64,000 nt of DNA from Pseudomonas sp. FP2196 (GCF_030687715.1 NZ_CP117445.1:2104501-2168500), one strand, 5' to 3'. Shown: positions 43,845 to 56,247, counted from the first letter of the stretch. The notes: generated from the letters alone by a model not told the origin. Made by a program: numbers and translations.

Positions 43845-43908
43845 GGGAAATATCCTACATCTTGGAGGGAAAGAACTTACATTTTCACTAGGGGGTATCA
43901 CTCATTAT
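43845..43908 (+). promoter_or_regulatory. BvgA/EvgA-like box 1 and -10, fimbrial operon
   Basis: GGGAAATATCCTACA (43845-43859) is followed 22 bp on by GAACTTACA (43873-43881), a second half-site, then 21 bases and CATTAT (43903-43908) as a -10. Two sites spaced 22 bp fit successive BvgA-type dimers. The start codon is 232 bp further, so the leader would be long. Confidence 0.5.
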
Positions 43909-44040
43909 TTTCCCCGGAGCAGAGATGCCCGGTCCTGAATAATCAGTGAGGCATAAACTTTTTTCACAACTGTTGGGCCAGGAAAATACCGGCGGCGATG
44001 GCCAAAAGTATGGGGGGCTTCAGTTGTCGAAATAAGCCAT

Positions 44041-44119
44041 GGTTTATTTGTTACAGCGATAAACCAGGTTGCCGCTCGTGAGTTATTTGGGAAACCAGGC
44101 CGCTGGGCCTGATAAATAA
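44041..44119 (+). promoter_or_regulatory. Two stem-loops in the fimbrial subunit leader
   Basis: GGTTTAT...ATAAACC (44041-44065) and TTATTT...CAGGCC-GCTG-GGCCTG...AAATAA (44083-44119) are perfect-arm inverted repeats just upstream of the subunit ribosome site. They could stabilise the message or control translation. Neither is followed by a T-run, so they are not simple terminators. Confidence 0.45.
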
Positions 44120-44140
44120 CTATCCCTAGAGATGCCTACG

Positions 44141-44671
44141 ATGAATAAGTTTTTCGCTGTGACTACCGCTGCTGTTGCCATGAGCCTTGCTTCTTTCGCC
44201 AATGCTGCGCCTGCAACCGGCAACCCAGGCACCGTGCGTTTTATCGGTGAAATCGTTTCCGGTGCATGCGGTATCGACGCCAACTCCCTTGATCAAACTG
44301 TGTCGCTGGGGCAGGTGCCGTCGAACCGTTTCAAGGCTACGGGTGATCGCTCCGACCCGGTCAAGTTCGACATCGTCCTGACCGACTGCGACACCACCAC
44401 CCAGAAGAACGCCCGCTTTACCTTCAGCGGTGTGCAGGACCCGGCGGTTCCAGCACTGTTCGCTACTACTGGCCTGGCCCAGAACGTCGGCATCCGCTTG
44501 CAGGCCAGCGCTGGTGAAATGCTCGATAACGGCAAGGAGCAGGTCGCGCCGGTCGTTCTGCAAGACGGCAACAACACCGTGACCTTCGCGGCGATGTACG
44601 AAGCCACCGCTGCTGCCGTGACCACCGGTGAAGCGGACAGCGTTGCCAACTTCACCGTTGCCTACAACTGA
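44141..44671 (+). CDS. Type 1-like fimbrial major subunit
   Basis: 176 aa: signal peptide MNKFFAVTTAAVAMSLASFANA, then a mature chain with the two pilin cysteines (GACGID and TDCDTT) and the donor-strand C-terminal pattern ending VANFTVAYN with penultimate Tyr. Chaperone-usher pilins of this class are secreted to the periplasm and polymerised by the usher. Another in-frame ATG nine bases upstream (44132) is too close to the AGAG ribosome site. First gene of a subunit-usher-chaperone-adhesin operon. It is separated from the usher by a terminator that should keep subunit mRNA in excess. Confidence 0.9.
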   Translation: MNKFFAVTTAAVAMSLASFANAAPATGNPGTVRFIGEIVSGACGIDANSLDQTVSLGQVPSNRFKATGDRSDPVKFDIVLTDCDTTTQKNARFTFSGVQDPAVPALFATTGLAQNVGIRLQASAGEMLDNGKEQVAPVVLQDGNNTVTFAAMYEATAAAVTTGEADSVANFTVAYN

Positions 44672-44696
44672 TACGCCCGTATCGATTGTTTTAAGG

Positions 44697-44720
44697 AAAA
44701 GGGGCGATAGCCCCTTTTTT
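44697..44720 (+). terminator. Attenuating terminator between fimbrial subunit and usher
   Basis: AAAAGGGGCGATAGCCCCTTTTTT: stem of four G-C plus A-T pairs, then a T-run, 25 bp after the subunit stop. Partial read-through would give many subunits per usher. Confidence 0.8.
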
Positions 44721-44756
44721 CTTATCCGTCAGAGCACTGTTTAAAGGGTATTGCCC

Positions 44757-47198
44757 GTGTACTGCCGCACACTTTTTGTGTCTTGCGTATTGATCACCTC
44801 TGCGCGCTATTCAAATGCCGTGGAGTTCAATTCGGAGTTTCTGAATATTGATCGAAAGGACAATATCAGCCTCGGTCAGTTTACCCATGCCCAATACACT
44901 GTGCCCGGCAGTTACTTGCTGGATATCACGGTCAATCAGCGTTACTTCGGCAACCGTTCCATTGAATTCAAAAGTGCTGACGATCCGCAGGAAAGTTACG
45001 CCTGCCTGCCAGAAGAACTGGTGGCGATGTTCGGCTTGAAACCGGACGTATTGAAGAGCCTGCCACGACTGTCTGACGGCCAGTGCGTTGATTTGCGCGG
45101 GATCGACAACGCCAGCATCAAGTACATCAAAAGTCTGGGCCGACTCTCGATCAGTCTGCCGCAGGCGACGTTCGAATATGACGATCCCAATTACATTCCC
45201 CCGGCGGCCTGGAGCGAGGGGCTGGACGGCGCATTGCTTGATTACCGGGTGATTGCCAACAGCCGCCAGTCCTCGGGATCCGGTGATTCCCGTTCGTTGC
45301 AAAGTTACGGCACGGCCGGGTTGAACATTGACGCCTGGCGGATTCGTGCCGATTACCAGGCCCGGCAAGAGTCCGGTAACCAGAGTGGCGATATCAACAG
45401 CAAGGCGTTCCAGTTGAACCGTCTCTATGCCTATCGCGCCTTGCCGGCCATCCGCTCGAAACTGTCGGTGGGCGAAGATTATTTGAACTCCGATGTGTTC
45501 GATACGTTTGCCCTGCGTGGTGCCACGCTGAGCAGTGACGACCGCATGCTGCCGCCCAGTTTGCGCGGTTATGCGCCATTGATCAGCGGTTTGGCGCGGA
45601 CCAACGCGACCGTGACTGTGTCGCAGCAGGGCCGTGTGTTGTATTCGACCACGGTCACGCCAGGCGCATTCAGCATTCAGGATTTGAACAGCAGCGCCCA
45701 AGGCACGCTGGATGTCACCGTGCGCGAAGAGGACGGCACCGAGCAGACCTTTACAGTCACCACGGCGGCGGTACCGTTTCTGTCCCGCGAGGGCGAGTTG
45801 CGCTACAAGGTTTCGGCCGGGCAGCCGCGGCTCAACGGCGCCGGTGGCACCGAGCCCGGGTTTATCGCTTCAGAGATCGCCTACGGTTTGCCACGGGACT
45901 GGACCGTGTATGGCGGCGTACTTACAGCTTCGGATTACTTCTCGGACGCCATCGGTGTCGGTAAGGATCTGGGGGTGTTCGGCGCCTTGTCGGCAGACGT
46001 CACCACGTCGCGGGCCAAGCTGCGCTGGAGTGGCGAAACGGTGGTCGGTAACTCGTACCGGATCAACTATTCCAAGCGTTTCGATGCCATTGGCACAGAC
46101 CTGCGGTTTCTCGGCTATCGCTTTTCCGACAAGACGTTTACCAACTTCTCGCAGTTTGTCGGTGATGTGGATTCCTATTCGCTGAACTCGGGCAAACAGC
46201 GTTATTCGGTGACGCTGGCCAAGCATTTTTCCTGGCTGTCGACGAGTGTCTCCTACGACCATTCCACCTATTGGGATGCCGCGCCTTCCGAGCGTTTCGG
46301 TCTGTCGCTGGCGCGCAGTTTTTCCATCGGCAACGTCAAGAACATCAACGCCAACCTGTCCGCGTATCAAACCCGCAATACGCGGCAGAACGACTCGCAG
46401 ATCTATCTCGGGGTTTCCATTCCGCTGGGTGGTAACTCGATGTTGTCGAGCAACATGCAGCGCTCGGGAGCAGGGGCGTCGTCGGGCAACGTCGGTTATA
46501 GCCATGACGACGGCGATGGCCTGAATTATCAGGTGTATGGCGGGATCGGGGACAACCGCTACGTCAACGCATATGTCGGCAAGCGCGCATCCCGCTATCG
46601 AGCCAACGCGTCTGCTACCACCGATGGCAGCACCTACCGTTCGCTGACCGGCGAGCTCGACAGTTCGCTGGTCGCCACCCGCTATGGCGTGTCGGCGCAT
46701 GGCAACGGCTCGAATGGCGATACCCGGTTGCTGGTGTCGACCGACGGCGTGCCGGACGTGGCGTTCAGTGGTCAGACCCGTTCCAACCGGGCCGGTTACG
46801 CGGTGATGGACGGTTTGCCCTCGTTCCAGGCCTATGAAGCGCGGATCAACATGGAAAAGTTACCGCTCAACACAGAAGTCTCCAACCCGGTGCAGCGTCT
46901 GGCGCTGACCGAGGGCGCTATCGGCTATGTCAATTTTTCCACTGCCCGTGGGCATAACGCCTACGTGACGTTGACCCGGGCTGATGGCAAACCGGTGCCT
47001 TTCGGTGCGTCGGTGCAGGACAAACACACCAACAAGGAAGTGGGCATCGTCGGTGAAGCCGGGGTGACTTACCTGCTGGGCGTCAAAGCGCAGGCTGAGT
47101 TGGTCGCGGTGTGGGACGACGTCAATCGTTGTGCCCTGGCCGCACTGCCTGAAGAAGACGTCGTGACCAACATCGCCAAACCCGTGCGCTGCCTTTAA
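44757..47198 (+). CDS. Fimbrial outer-membrane usher
   Basis: 813 aa from a GTG preceded by AAGGG with good spacing; a TTG six bases earlier is an alternative and no ATG is available. Signal peptide, then usher N-domain (VEFNSEFLN, GSYLLDITVNQRYFGNRSIEF), barrel and plug (LRGATLSSDDRMLPPSLRGYAPLISGLARTNATVTVSQQGRVLY, the classical usher signature), and the C-terminal domains with paired Cys (RCALAALPEEDVVTNIAKPVRCL). It assembles and secretes pilin subunits delivered by the chaperone. Length is typical of the family. Confidence 0.93.
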   Translation: MYCRTLFVSCVLITSARYSNAVEFNSEFLNIDRKDNISLGQFTHAQYTVPGSYLLDITVNQRYFGNRSIEFKSADDPQESYACLPEELVAMFGLKPDVLKSLPRLSDGQCVDLRGIDNASIKYIKSLGRLSISLPQATFEYDDPNYIPPAAWSEGLDGALLDYRVIANSRQSSGSGDSRSLQSYGTAGLNIDAWRIRADYQARQESGNQSGDINSKAFQLNRLYAYRALPAIRSKLSVGEDYLNSDVFDTFALRGATLSSDDRMLPPSLRGYAPLISGLARTNATVTVSQQGRVLYSTTVTPGAFSIQDLNSSAQGTLDVTVREEDGTEQTFTVTTAAVPFLSREGELRYKVSAGQPRLNGAGGTEPGFIASEIAYGLPRDWTVYGGVLTASDYFSDAIGVGKDLGVFGALSADVTTSRAKLRWSGETVVGNSYRINYSKRFDAIGTDLRFLGYRFSDKTFTNFSQFVGDVDSYSLNSGKQRYSVTLAKHFSWLSTSVSYDHSTYWDAAPSERFGLSLARSFSIGNVKNINANLSAYQTRNTRQNDSQIYLGVSIPLGGNSMLSSNMQRSGAGASSGNVGYSHDDGDGLNYQVYGGIGDNRYVNAYVGKRASRYRANASATTDGSTYRSLTGELDSSLVATRYGVSAHGNGSNGDTRLLVSTDGVPDVAFSGQTRSNRAGYAVMDGLPSFQAYEARINMEKLPLNTEVSNPVQRLALTEGAIGYVNFSTARGHNAYVTLTRADGKPVPFGASVQDKHTNKEVGIVGEAGVTYLLGVKAQAELVAVWDDVNRCALAALPEEDVVTNIAKPVRCL

Positions 47199-47244
47199 TC
47201 CGGGACCGAACCAGGCCCTGTCCTTATCCTTGCGGAGAGACCTC

Positions 47245-47991
47245 ATGCAAACTCTTTCATCGGCCACAACCCGTGGCCTGTTCAATCGTCTGGGCCTCAT
47301 TGCAGGCCTGTGTGTTCCGTTGTTGGCCAACGCGGCCGTGGTGCCGGATCGAACGCGAATCGTGTTCGAGGAGAGCGCGCCGTCAGTCAGCGTCACGCTG
47401 AGCAACAAGAACGCACAGTTGCCTTTTGTCGTGCAGTCGTGGATCGAAAACGAAGCCGGTCAGAAGGTCACGACGCCGTTCATGGTGCTGCCGCCATTGC
47501 AGCGCATTGAACCCAGTGAAAGCAGCGTGCTGCGCATCGTGAAACTGCCTGAGCTGGCCTTGCCCAAAGATCGCGAGTCGGTGTTTTACCTCAACGTGCG
47601 CGAGATTCCGCCCAAGACCCAGGCCGTCAATTCGATGCAGATCGCCTTGCAGTCGAAGATCAAGCTGTTCTATCGCCCGGCCTCGGTCAAACGCGAACGT
47701 GGCGACGATCTGGCACTGGGCCTGAAGCTGAAAGTCGATCCGGGCACTAAACAGCTTTTGGTGGATAACCCGACGCCGTTTCACATCACCGTGGTCGGGT
47801 TGCTGGCCGGTGAGCAAAAGACCCGCATGCCGATCGACACGATCATGATCGCGCCCTACGCCAACGCACGCTTTCCATTGACCAGCACGGCGTTCACCTC
47901 GCTGCGGGTATCGAACATGAACGACTTCGGTGGGCAGACCGATACGCTGTTCAATTGCGCAGCGAATGTCTGCACGGGCGTCAAGCCATGA
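47245..47991 (+). CDS. Periplasmic fimbrial chaperone (PapD-like)
   Basis: 248 aa from MQTLSSATT with GGAGAG upstream; signal peptide ends near LLANA. Two immunoglobulin-like domains: TRIVFEESAPSVSVTLSNKNAQLPFVVQSWIE with the conserved Arg, LPPLQRIEPSESSVLRIV (the G1/F1 region used for donor-strand complementation), FYLNVREIPP (chaperone signature), then IKLFYRPASV. It caps pilins in the periplasm before usher docking. Four-base overlap (ATGA) with the adhesin gene. Confidence 0.94.
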   Translation: MQTLSSATTRGLFNRLGLIAGLCVPLLANAAVVPDRTRIVFEESAPSVSVTLSNKNAQLPFVVQSWIENEAGQKVTTPFMVLPPLQRIEPSESSVLRIVKLPELALPKDRESVFYLNVREIPPKTQAVNSMQIALQSKIKLFYRPASVKRERGDDLALGLKLKVDPGTKQLLVDNPTPFHITVVGLLAGEQKTRMPIDTIMIAPYANARFPLTSTAFTSLRVSNMNDFGGQTDTLFNCAANVCTGVKP

Positions 47992-49004
47992 AGCGCACGC
48001 AGCTCAGGCTTTGTCTGGCGATGCTGTTGCTGATGTTTTCTCAGGCGTCCTGGGCGATGTTGTGTAAATCCTTGAATGACGGCTCTTACCTGAGTGAGTA
48101 CATCGGTCCGGTGTCGGTGCCCGATACCGTGCCGGACGGTACGATCATCTGGCGCTCGAAAACGCATGTGGTGCCCGCCAAGTGCTTTAAGGTTCACGAC
48201 ATCCATTTTGCCGAAGACGATCCGATTTATTTCTACGGCAACCCGGCCGGATTGAACGCGACGCCCTGGGGTATTGAGTTTGGTCTGGTGTACAAGGGGG
48301 TGACAGCCTGGGACGGTGACTGGAGCGCCAACCCAACCCAAGGGGTGAATACCGGTTTTGTTTCACGCGGCTGCCCGTCTGCCACCAATGATGCAGAGAT
48401 GTTGCCGTGTTCGTTGGTCAGTCCGAGCATCGCGTTTCAGGTGGTCATCCGCAAACGCGGGCTGTTACCGCTGCAGCGGCCCTCACAAGATACGTACGAT
48501 GTATTCCAGTTCGACGGTTTATATGGACTCAATGGCGGGCCGGGCAACCCGTTCGGCAATTTCCGTTTTCAACTCAGCGGCCTGCAAAACATTGTCGGGA
48601 CGGCTTGCAGTGTTGATGTGACGGTCACTCCGGAGCCTGGAATCGTCGATTTCGGGATTATCCAGAAAACCGCCACTGGCTTCTCACCGCCCAATCCGAC
48701 CCGGCCGTTCAGCCTGGCGCTGGAGAAACGATGCAGCACGGCGATCAACCTGGGTGCCACGTTGGTCACCACTCAACAGCAGGGTGATTACACCCTTGTG
48801 CCCACCAGTGATAGCCAGTTCGGCATTCAGGTGCGGGACTCACGCAACCAACTGGTGCCGATCAACGAACCTTTTCCTCTGGTCAATTTCCCGGCGGACG
48901 TGACTCATATCGACCTGCCGTTCAGTGCTTCGGTCGTATCGTTGGGCGATCCCAAGGTCGGACCTTTCGAAGCGATCATGGTGGTGCAGATCATCTATTA
49001 CTGA
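47988..49004 (+). CDS. Fimbrial tip adhesin
   Basis: 338 aa, signal peptide MKRTQLRLCLAMLLLMFSQASWA. An N-terminal lectin-like half with several Cys (LCKSLNDGSY, PAKCFKV, RGCPS, MLPCSL) is followed by a pilin half (TACSVDVTVTPEPGIVDFGIIQKT, KRCSTAINLGATL, closing MVVQIIYY). Two-domain form, last position in the operon and length about twice a pilin all fit a tip adhesin. The ligand cannot be predicted. Translationally coupled to the chaperone. Confidence 0.85.
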   Translation: MKRTQLRLCLAMLLLMFSQASWAMLCKSLNDGSYLSEYIGPVSVPDTVPDGTIIWRSKTHVVPAKCFKVHDIHFAEDDPIYFYGNPAGLNATPWGIEFGLVYKGVTAWDGDWSANPTQGVNTGFVSRGCPSATNDAEMLPCSLVSPSIAFQVVIRKRGLLPLQRPSQDTYDVFQFDGLYGLNGGPGNPFGNFRFQLSGLQNIVGTACSVDVTVTPEPGIVDFGIIQKTATGFSPPNPTRPFSLALEKRCSTAINLGATLVTTQQQGDYTLVPTSDSQFGIQVRDSRNQLVPINEPFPLVNFPADVTHIDLPFSASVVSLGDPKVGPFEAIMVVQIIYY

Positions 49005-49052
49005 GGCAGGCTGCCGGCGCCAGCGGCGCTATTATTTGTATGCGTTGTCTCT

Positions 49053-49067
49053 GGGAAATTTCCTACA
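49053..49067 (+). promoter_or_regulatory. BvgA/EvgA-like box 2, upstream of the first EAL regulator
   Basis: GGGAAATTTCCTACA, containing the perfect palindrome GGAAATTTCC, 84 bp before the start codon. No convincing -10 is seen at the 21-22 nt spacing here. Confidence 0.5.
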
Positions 49068-49151
49068 TGACTGTCGGATAAGTCCTTCGCAGCATGCTCT
49101 CGACTGTCGCCAATATGCCTGCTCTCGGGTCGATTAAGCGATGAATTGACG

Positions 49152-50339
49152 ATGGCCTCCCCACGTATTCTGGTGTTGGAAAATCAAGGTTTTGCGCGCA
49201 GCGTGCTGGTGAAGATGTTGCAGCGCCTGGGCGTACATGACGTGGTACAAGCCACGGATGGCGAACATGCGATGGTGCAGATGCATCTGTATGGCGGCGT
49301 CGACATCGTGCTGTGCGACCTGACCGACCGCGGGCTCGATTGCCTTGAGTTTCTGCGGTGCGCCAGTCAAAGCGGCATGGTGCGCGCGGTGGTGCTGTGC
49401 AGCGAATTGCAACCAGAGTTGCATCGTGCGCTGGGGCAAATGCAATCGCTGGCCGGGCTGCAACTGCTCGGGATACTGCGGCGACCCATTCAATTGCGCT
49501 CACTGCATCGTCTGCTGCACCGCTTCAGTCTCGCTCGGGCAGTGCCGGTGCCGAGCGTGCTGCGCAAAGAACTGCCCAGTGAAGATGAGGTGCGCCGCGG
49601 GCTTGCGTTGGGAGAGTTTCGTGCCTGGTTTCAGCCGCAGATAGAACTCCAGACCGGCACAGCCGTCGGGTTCGAGGCGCTTGCGCGATGGCAGCATCCG
49701 GCACGGGGTGTGTTGCTGCCCAGTGAGTTCCTGGCAGCGGTGCTGGCGTATGACTTGATTGATCAAATGTTCAAACACCTGCTGGAGCAGGGCTTGAGCC
49801 TGATGGGCATCTTGCGTCGCCAAGGTTTCAACCTGACGCTGGCGTTCAACCTGCATGCCTCGCAACTGGCCAGCGGTGAACTGATCGAGCACATCAAACG
49901 GGCACTTGAGCGACATGCCTTCAAGGGCTCGACGCTGATGTTCGAACTGGCGGAAAACGGCTTGCTCGACAGCGCCCCCGGCATCCATGAAAACCTCCTG
50001 CGCCTGAGACTGTTGGGCTGCGGTCTGTCGGTCGATGACTTTGGTGTGGGCTTCTCCTCGCTCAAGCTGCTTTGCCAGCTACCGTTCAATCAGATCAAGC
50101 TCGATGGACGCTTCGTCCAGCGCCTGGATCGTCAACGCAATCGCGCCATGGTGACCTGCACACAGGGGCTGGCGCAGTCGCTGGACATGAGGCTGGTGAT
50201 CGAGGGCGTCAGCAGTTCGCGGATTCACGAGGGCTTGCTTGAACTGGGGTGTGACACCGGTCAGGGGTATCACCTGGCCCGGCCGATGACTGGGCACGAT
50301 TTGCTGCAATGGCTGGAAGCGTTGGAGGGTGCACAGTGA
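49152..50339 (+). CDS. Receiver-EAL protein (RocR-like), degenerate receiver
   Basis: 395 aa. The N-terminal receiver keeps Asp56 (VLCD) but has E10-N11 where an acidic pair is expected, and Arg111 (LRRPI) where the conserved Lys stands. The C-terminal EAL phosphodiesterase domain has intact motifs: E175 in FEALARW, NLHASQL, FELAENG, DDFGVGFSSL, IKLDGRFV, VIEGV, GQGYHLARPM. It is predicted to hydrolyse cyclic-di-GMP, with receiver control weakened or lost. In P. aeruginosa, RocR of this architecture competes with RocA1 for the RocS1 phosphorelay and affects cup fimbriae; here it lies between a fimbrial operon and a RocA/RocS-like pair. The start follows box 2. Confidence 0.9.
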   Translation: MASPRILVLENQGFARSVLVKMLQRLGVHDVVQATDGEHAMVQMHLYGGVDIVLCDLTDRGLDCLEFLRCASQSGMVRAVVLCSELQPELHRALGQMQSLAGLQLLGILRRPIQLRSLHRLLHRFSLARAVPVPSVLRKELPSEDEVRRGLALGEFRAWFQPQIELQTGTAVGFEALARWQHPARGVLLPSEFLAAVLAYDLIDQMFKHLLEQGLSLMGILRRQGFNLTLAFNLHASQLASGELIEHIKRALERHAFKGSTLMFELAENGLLDSAPGIHENLLRLRLLGCGLSVDDFGVGFSSLKLLCQLPFNQIKLDGRFVQRLDRQRNRAMVTCTQGLAQSLDMRLVIEGVSSSRIHEGLLELGCDTGQGYHLARPMTGHDLLQWLEALEGAQ

Positions 50340-50369
50340 ATACTTCACGGTTTGCTCCGATGTGTTTGC

Positions 50370-50406
50370 AGAATTTTCCTACACTTCATTCTCGCTCGTG
50401 TATTTT
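50370..50406 (+). promoter_or_regulatory. BvgA/EvgA-like box 3, upstream of the first NarL/FixJ regulator
   Basis: AGAATTTTCCTACA (50370-50383), then 17 bases to TATTTT (50401-50406). It lies between the EAL gene and the regulator gene and suggests autoregulation of the regulator-kinase pair. Confidence 0.5.
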
Positions 50407-50492
50407 TGCTGCACGCACCGAATGGCTTGCTGTACCACTCTCACTCATGGCCTTGACGATGTCGGTTGCCGGCGTGCTCTCCAGAGGTTTTT

Positions 50493-51119
50493 ATGCTTAA
50501 AGCGATAGTTGTGGACGATCATCCGTTCATTCGCTCTTCGGTCAAAATGCTGCTCAAGCAGGAACAGTTCGAAGTCGTGGCCGAGGCGGACAACGGCGCC
50601 GATGCTGTGCAATTGGCCCGTGAACACGCCCCGGATCTGATTATTCTGGATATCGCCATGCCCAAGCTCGATGGGCTGGAAGTGATTTCGCGCATCAGCG
50701 CACTGGGGCTGTCGAGCAAGGTGCTGGTGCTGACCTCGCAATCGGCGCTGTTCTATTCCATGCGCTGCATGAAGGCCGGAGCCGCTGGTTATATCTCCAA
50801 GACCAACGACCTCGATGAACTGATCAAAGCCATCAAGGCCGTGATGGACGGCTATACCTTCTTTCCCAATCTGGCCACCAGCTCGGTACGGCGCAGTGAT
50901 GTCGATGCCAATGATCTGGAGCTCATCCAGAGCCTGTCCGATCGTGAATTAGCGATCCTGCAACAGTTATCCAATGGCCTGAGCAACAAGGAAATCGGTG
51001 AAGCGATGTTGCTGAGCAACAAAACCGTCAGCACTTACAAGACCCGCCTGATCGAGAAGCTCAAGGTCAAATCGGTGGTGTACCTCGCCGATTTTGCCAA
51101 GCGCAATAACCTTGTCTGA
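50493..51119 (+). CDS. NarL/FixJ-type response regulator (BvgA/EvgA/RocA-like)
   Basis: 208 aa with AGAGG ahead of the ATG. Receiver with D9-D10, phosphoacceptor D53 (LIILDIAMPKLDG), and Lys in ISKTNDL; C-terminal LuxR-type HTH (LSDRELAILQQLSNGLSNKEIGEAM, NKTVSTYKTRLIEKL). Length equals BvgA and EvgA. The kinase gene starts at the base right after the stop codon. It is the natural candidate for binding the TTTCCTACA boxes across this region. Paralogue of the gene at 61148. Confidence 0.94.
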   Translation: MLKAIVVDDHPFIRSSVKMLLKQEQFEVVAEADNGADAVQLAREHAPDLIILDIAMPKLDGLEVISRISALGLSSKVLVLTSQSALFYSMRCMKAGAAGYISKTNDLDELIKAIKAVMDGYTFFPNLATSSVRRSDVDANDLELIQSLSDRELAILQQLSNGLSNKEIGEAMLLSNKTVSTYKTRLIEKLKVKSVVYLADFAKRNNLV

Positions 51120-54767
<3,648 letters not shown>

Positions 54768-54808
54768 TCGCAGGCTCTGGATCTTTTAAGGTTTGAACAT
54801 CGATATTT

Positions 54809-54851
54809 GCGAATTTTCCTACATTCGCCAATGACCCTCCCTCGCTAACGT
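54809..54851 (+). promoter_or_regulatory. BvgA/EvgA-like box 4 and -10, lipoprotein-OmpA operon
   Basis: GCGAATTTTCCTACA (54809-54823), then 22 bases to TAACGT (54846-54851). It lies in the 260-bp gap after the kinase gene, 204 bp before the lipoprotein start. Nothing else recognisable is seen in this gap. Confidence 0.55.
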
Positions 54852-55027
54852 GCCGTGGTCTCAGCCTGAGGCTGATTCAGACACCGGGCGATCGACAGGG
54901 GCAATCAGCGCAACGCTGACGGCCCCTGTCGAAGCGCCGCACGCAACGAGCAGGGTCACTGATTCTCGGCAACGCCGACCCCTTCGCGCTGCGTGTCATC
55001 CCCATTTTTTATTTTTTGGAGCAGTTG

Positions 55028-55441
55028 ATGAACCTTCAACATCTGTCTTCCCGCGCGCGACTGTCGGTCAGCGTGCTGGTTGTAGCGGCAGCCTTGAGTG
55101 CCTGTGCCAGCGCACCGATTCCGGAGCAGCAGATTTCGCTGTCAAAAGAGGCGGTCAATCGTGCCGTTTCGGCAGATGCGACCCAATACGCACCGCTGGA
55201 GATGAAGGCGGCGCAGGACAAAATGTTCCTGATGGAGCGCGCCCTGGGCGAGAAAAATTACCCGCAAGCCAAAGTGCTGGCCGAGCAGATCGAAGCTGAC
55301 GCCAACCTGGCCGAACGCAAGGCGCGTGCGGTGAAGTGGCAGAAGCAATTGACGGATGCCCGCAGCGGCATCCAGGTGCTCAAGCAGGAAATGCTGCAAG
55401 ACCCGGTTACCGGTTTCAATCCGCCTGCCAGCGCTCAATAA
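55028..55441 (+). CDS. DUF4398-type lipoprotein
   Basis: 137 aa. Signal and lipobox VAAALSACAS (lipidated Cys at about residue 26), then a mostly helical body with charged heptads (APLEMKAAQDKMFLMERALGEKNYPQAKVLAEQIEADANLAERKARA). This is the pattern of DUF4398 proteins, of unknown function and commonly paired with OmpA-like genes. GGAG precedes the ATG. It is probably outer-membrane or periplasm-facing. It forms an operon with the OmpA gene 11 bp downstream. Confidence 0.82.
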   Translation: MNLQHLSSRARLSVSVLVVAAALSACASAPIPEQQISLSKEAVNRAVSADATQYAPLEMKAAQDKMFLMERALGEKNYPQAKVLAEQIEADANLAERKARAVKWQKQLTDARSGIQVLKQEMLQDPVTGFNPPASAQ

Positions 55442-55452
55442 GGAAAAGCCCC

Positions 55453-56226
55453 ATGCAGACTTTCAAACTACTGCCAGCCGTTTCCCTGTTTGCCCTGATG
55501 CTCGCCGGTTGCGCCACACCGCCGGAAAACCCGCAATTGCTACAAGCCCGTGCGCAATTTGCCGCGTTGCAACAAAAAGCCGAGTCAAACACCCTCGCGG
55601 CGATCGAAACCAAGGAAGCGTTCACTGCGCTGAACAAGGCCGATCAGGCTTCCCTCAAGGATCGTCAGGCCCCGGATGTTGATCAGTTGGCCTATCTGGC
55701 CAGCCAGAAAATTGCTCTGGCCGAACAGACCATTGTGGGTCGCCAAGCGGAGGTTGGCCTGAAGAAAATCGATGCCGAACGCACTCAGGTGCAGCTCGAT
55801 GTCCGTACCCAGCAGCTCAAGGCCCTGCAAGCACTGAAAGCCAAGAAGACTGATCAGGGGGAGGTGGTGACCTTCGGTGACGTGCTGTTCGACACCGGCA
55901 AGGCTGATTTGAAGTACGGCAGCCAGCGTCAGTTCCAGCAACTGGCCGACTTCCTGGCCAGTAACCCGGAGCGCAAGGTGCGGGTGGAGGGTTTTACCGA
56001 TAACGTCGGCAACGACGCCGCCAATCAGTTGCTGTCCGAGCGCCGCGCGGCCTCTGTGGCCAGTGCGCTGGCGCAATTGGGGGTGGATCGTCGGCGTATC
56101 GTCACCGAGGGTTTTGGCGAGGCATTTCCGGTGGCCGATAACAGTAGCGCGGCAGGACGCCAGCACAATCGGCGGGTCGAAGTGATCCTGTCGAATGGGG
56201 CCGAGGTGGTGGGCGCGCGCCACTGA
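55453..56226 (+). CDS. OmpA-family peptidoglycan-binding lipoprotein
   Basis: 257 aa from MQTFKLLPAV, with AAGGA upstream; lipobox LMLAGCAT. The N-terminal part (~25-135) is a DUF4398-like helical segment similar in style to the upstream lipoprotein. The C-terminal OmpA domain (~140-250) has FGDVLFDTGKADLKYGS, the peptidoglycan-binding Asp/Arg set in VEGFTDNVGNDAANQLLSERRA and NRRVEVIL. It would tie the outer membrane to the cell wall. An in-frame upstream extension overlaps the previous gene and lacks the signal, so it is rejected. Confidence 0.9.
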   Translation: MQTFKLLPAVSLFALMLAGCATPPENPQLLQARAQFAALQQKAESNTLAAIETKEAFTALNKADQASLKDRQAPDVDQLAYLASQKIALAEQTIVGRQAEVGLKKIDAERTQVQLDVRTQQLKALQALKAKKTDQGEVVTFGDVLFDTGKADLKYGSQRQFQQLADFLASNPERKVRVEGFTDNVGNDAANQLLSERRAASVASALAQLGVDRRRIVTEGFGEAFPVADNSSAAGRQHNRRVEVILSNGAEVVGARH

Positions 56227-56247
56227 TTGCGTCAGTAAAACTGGCTG

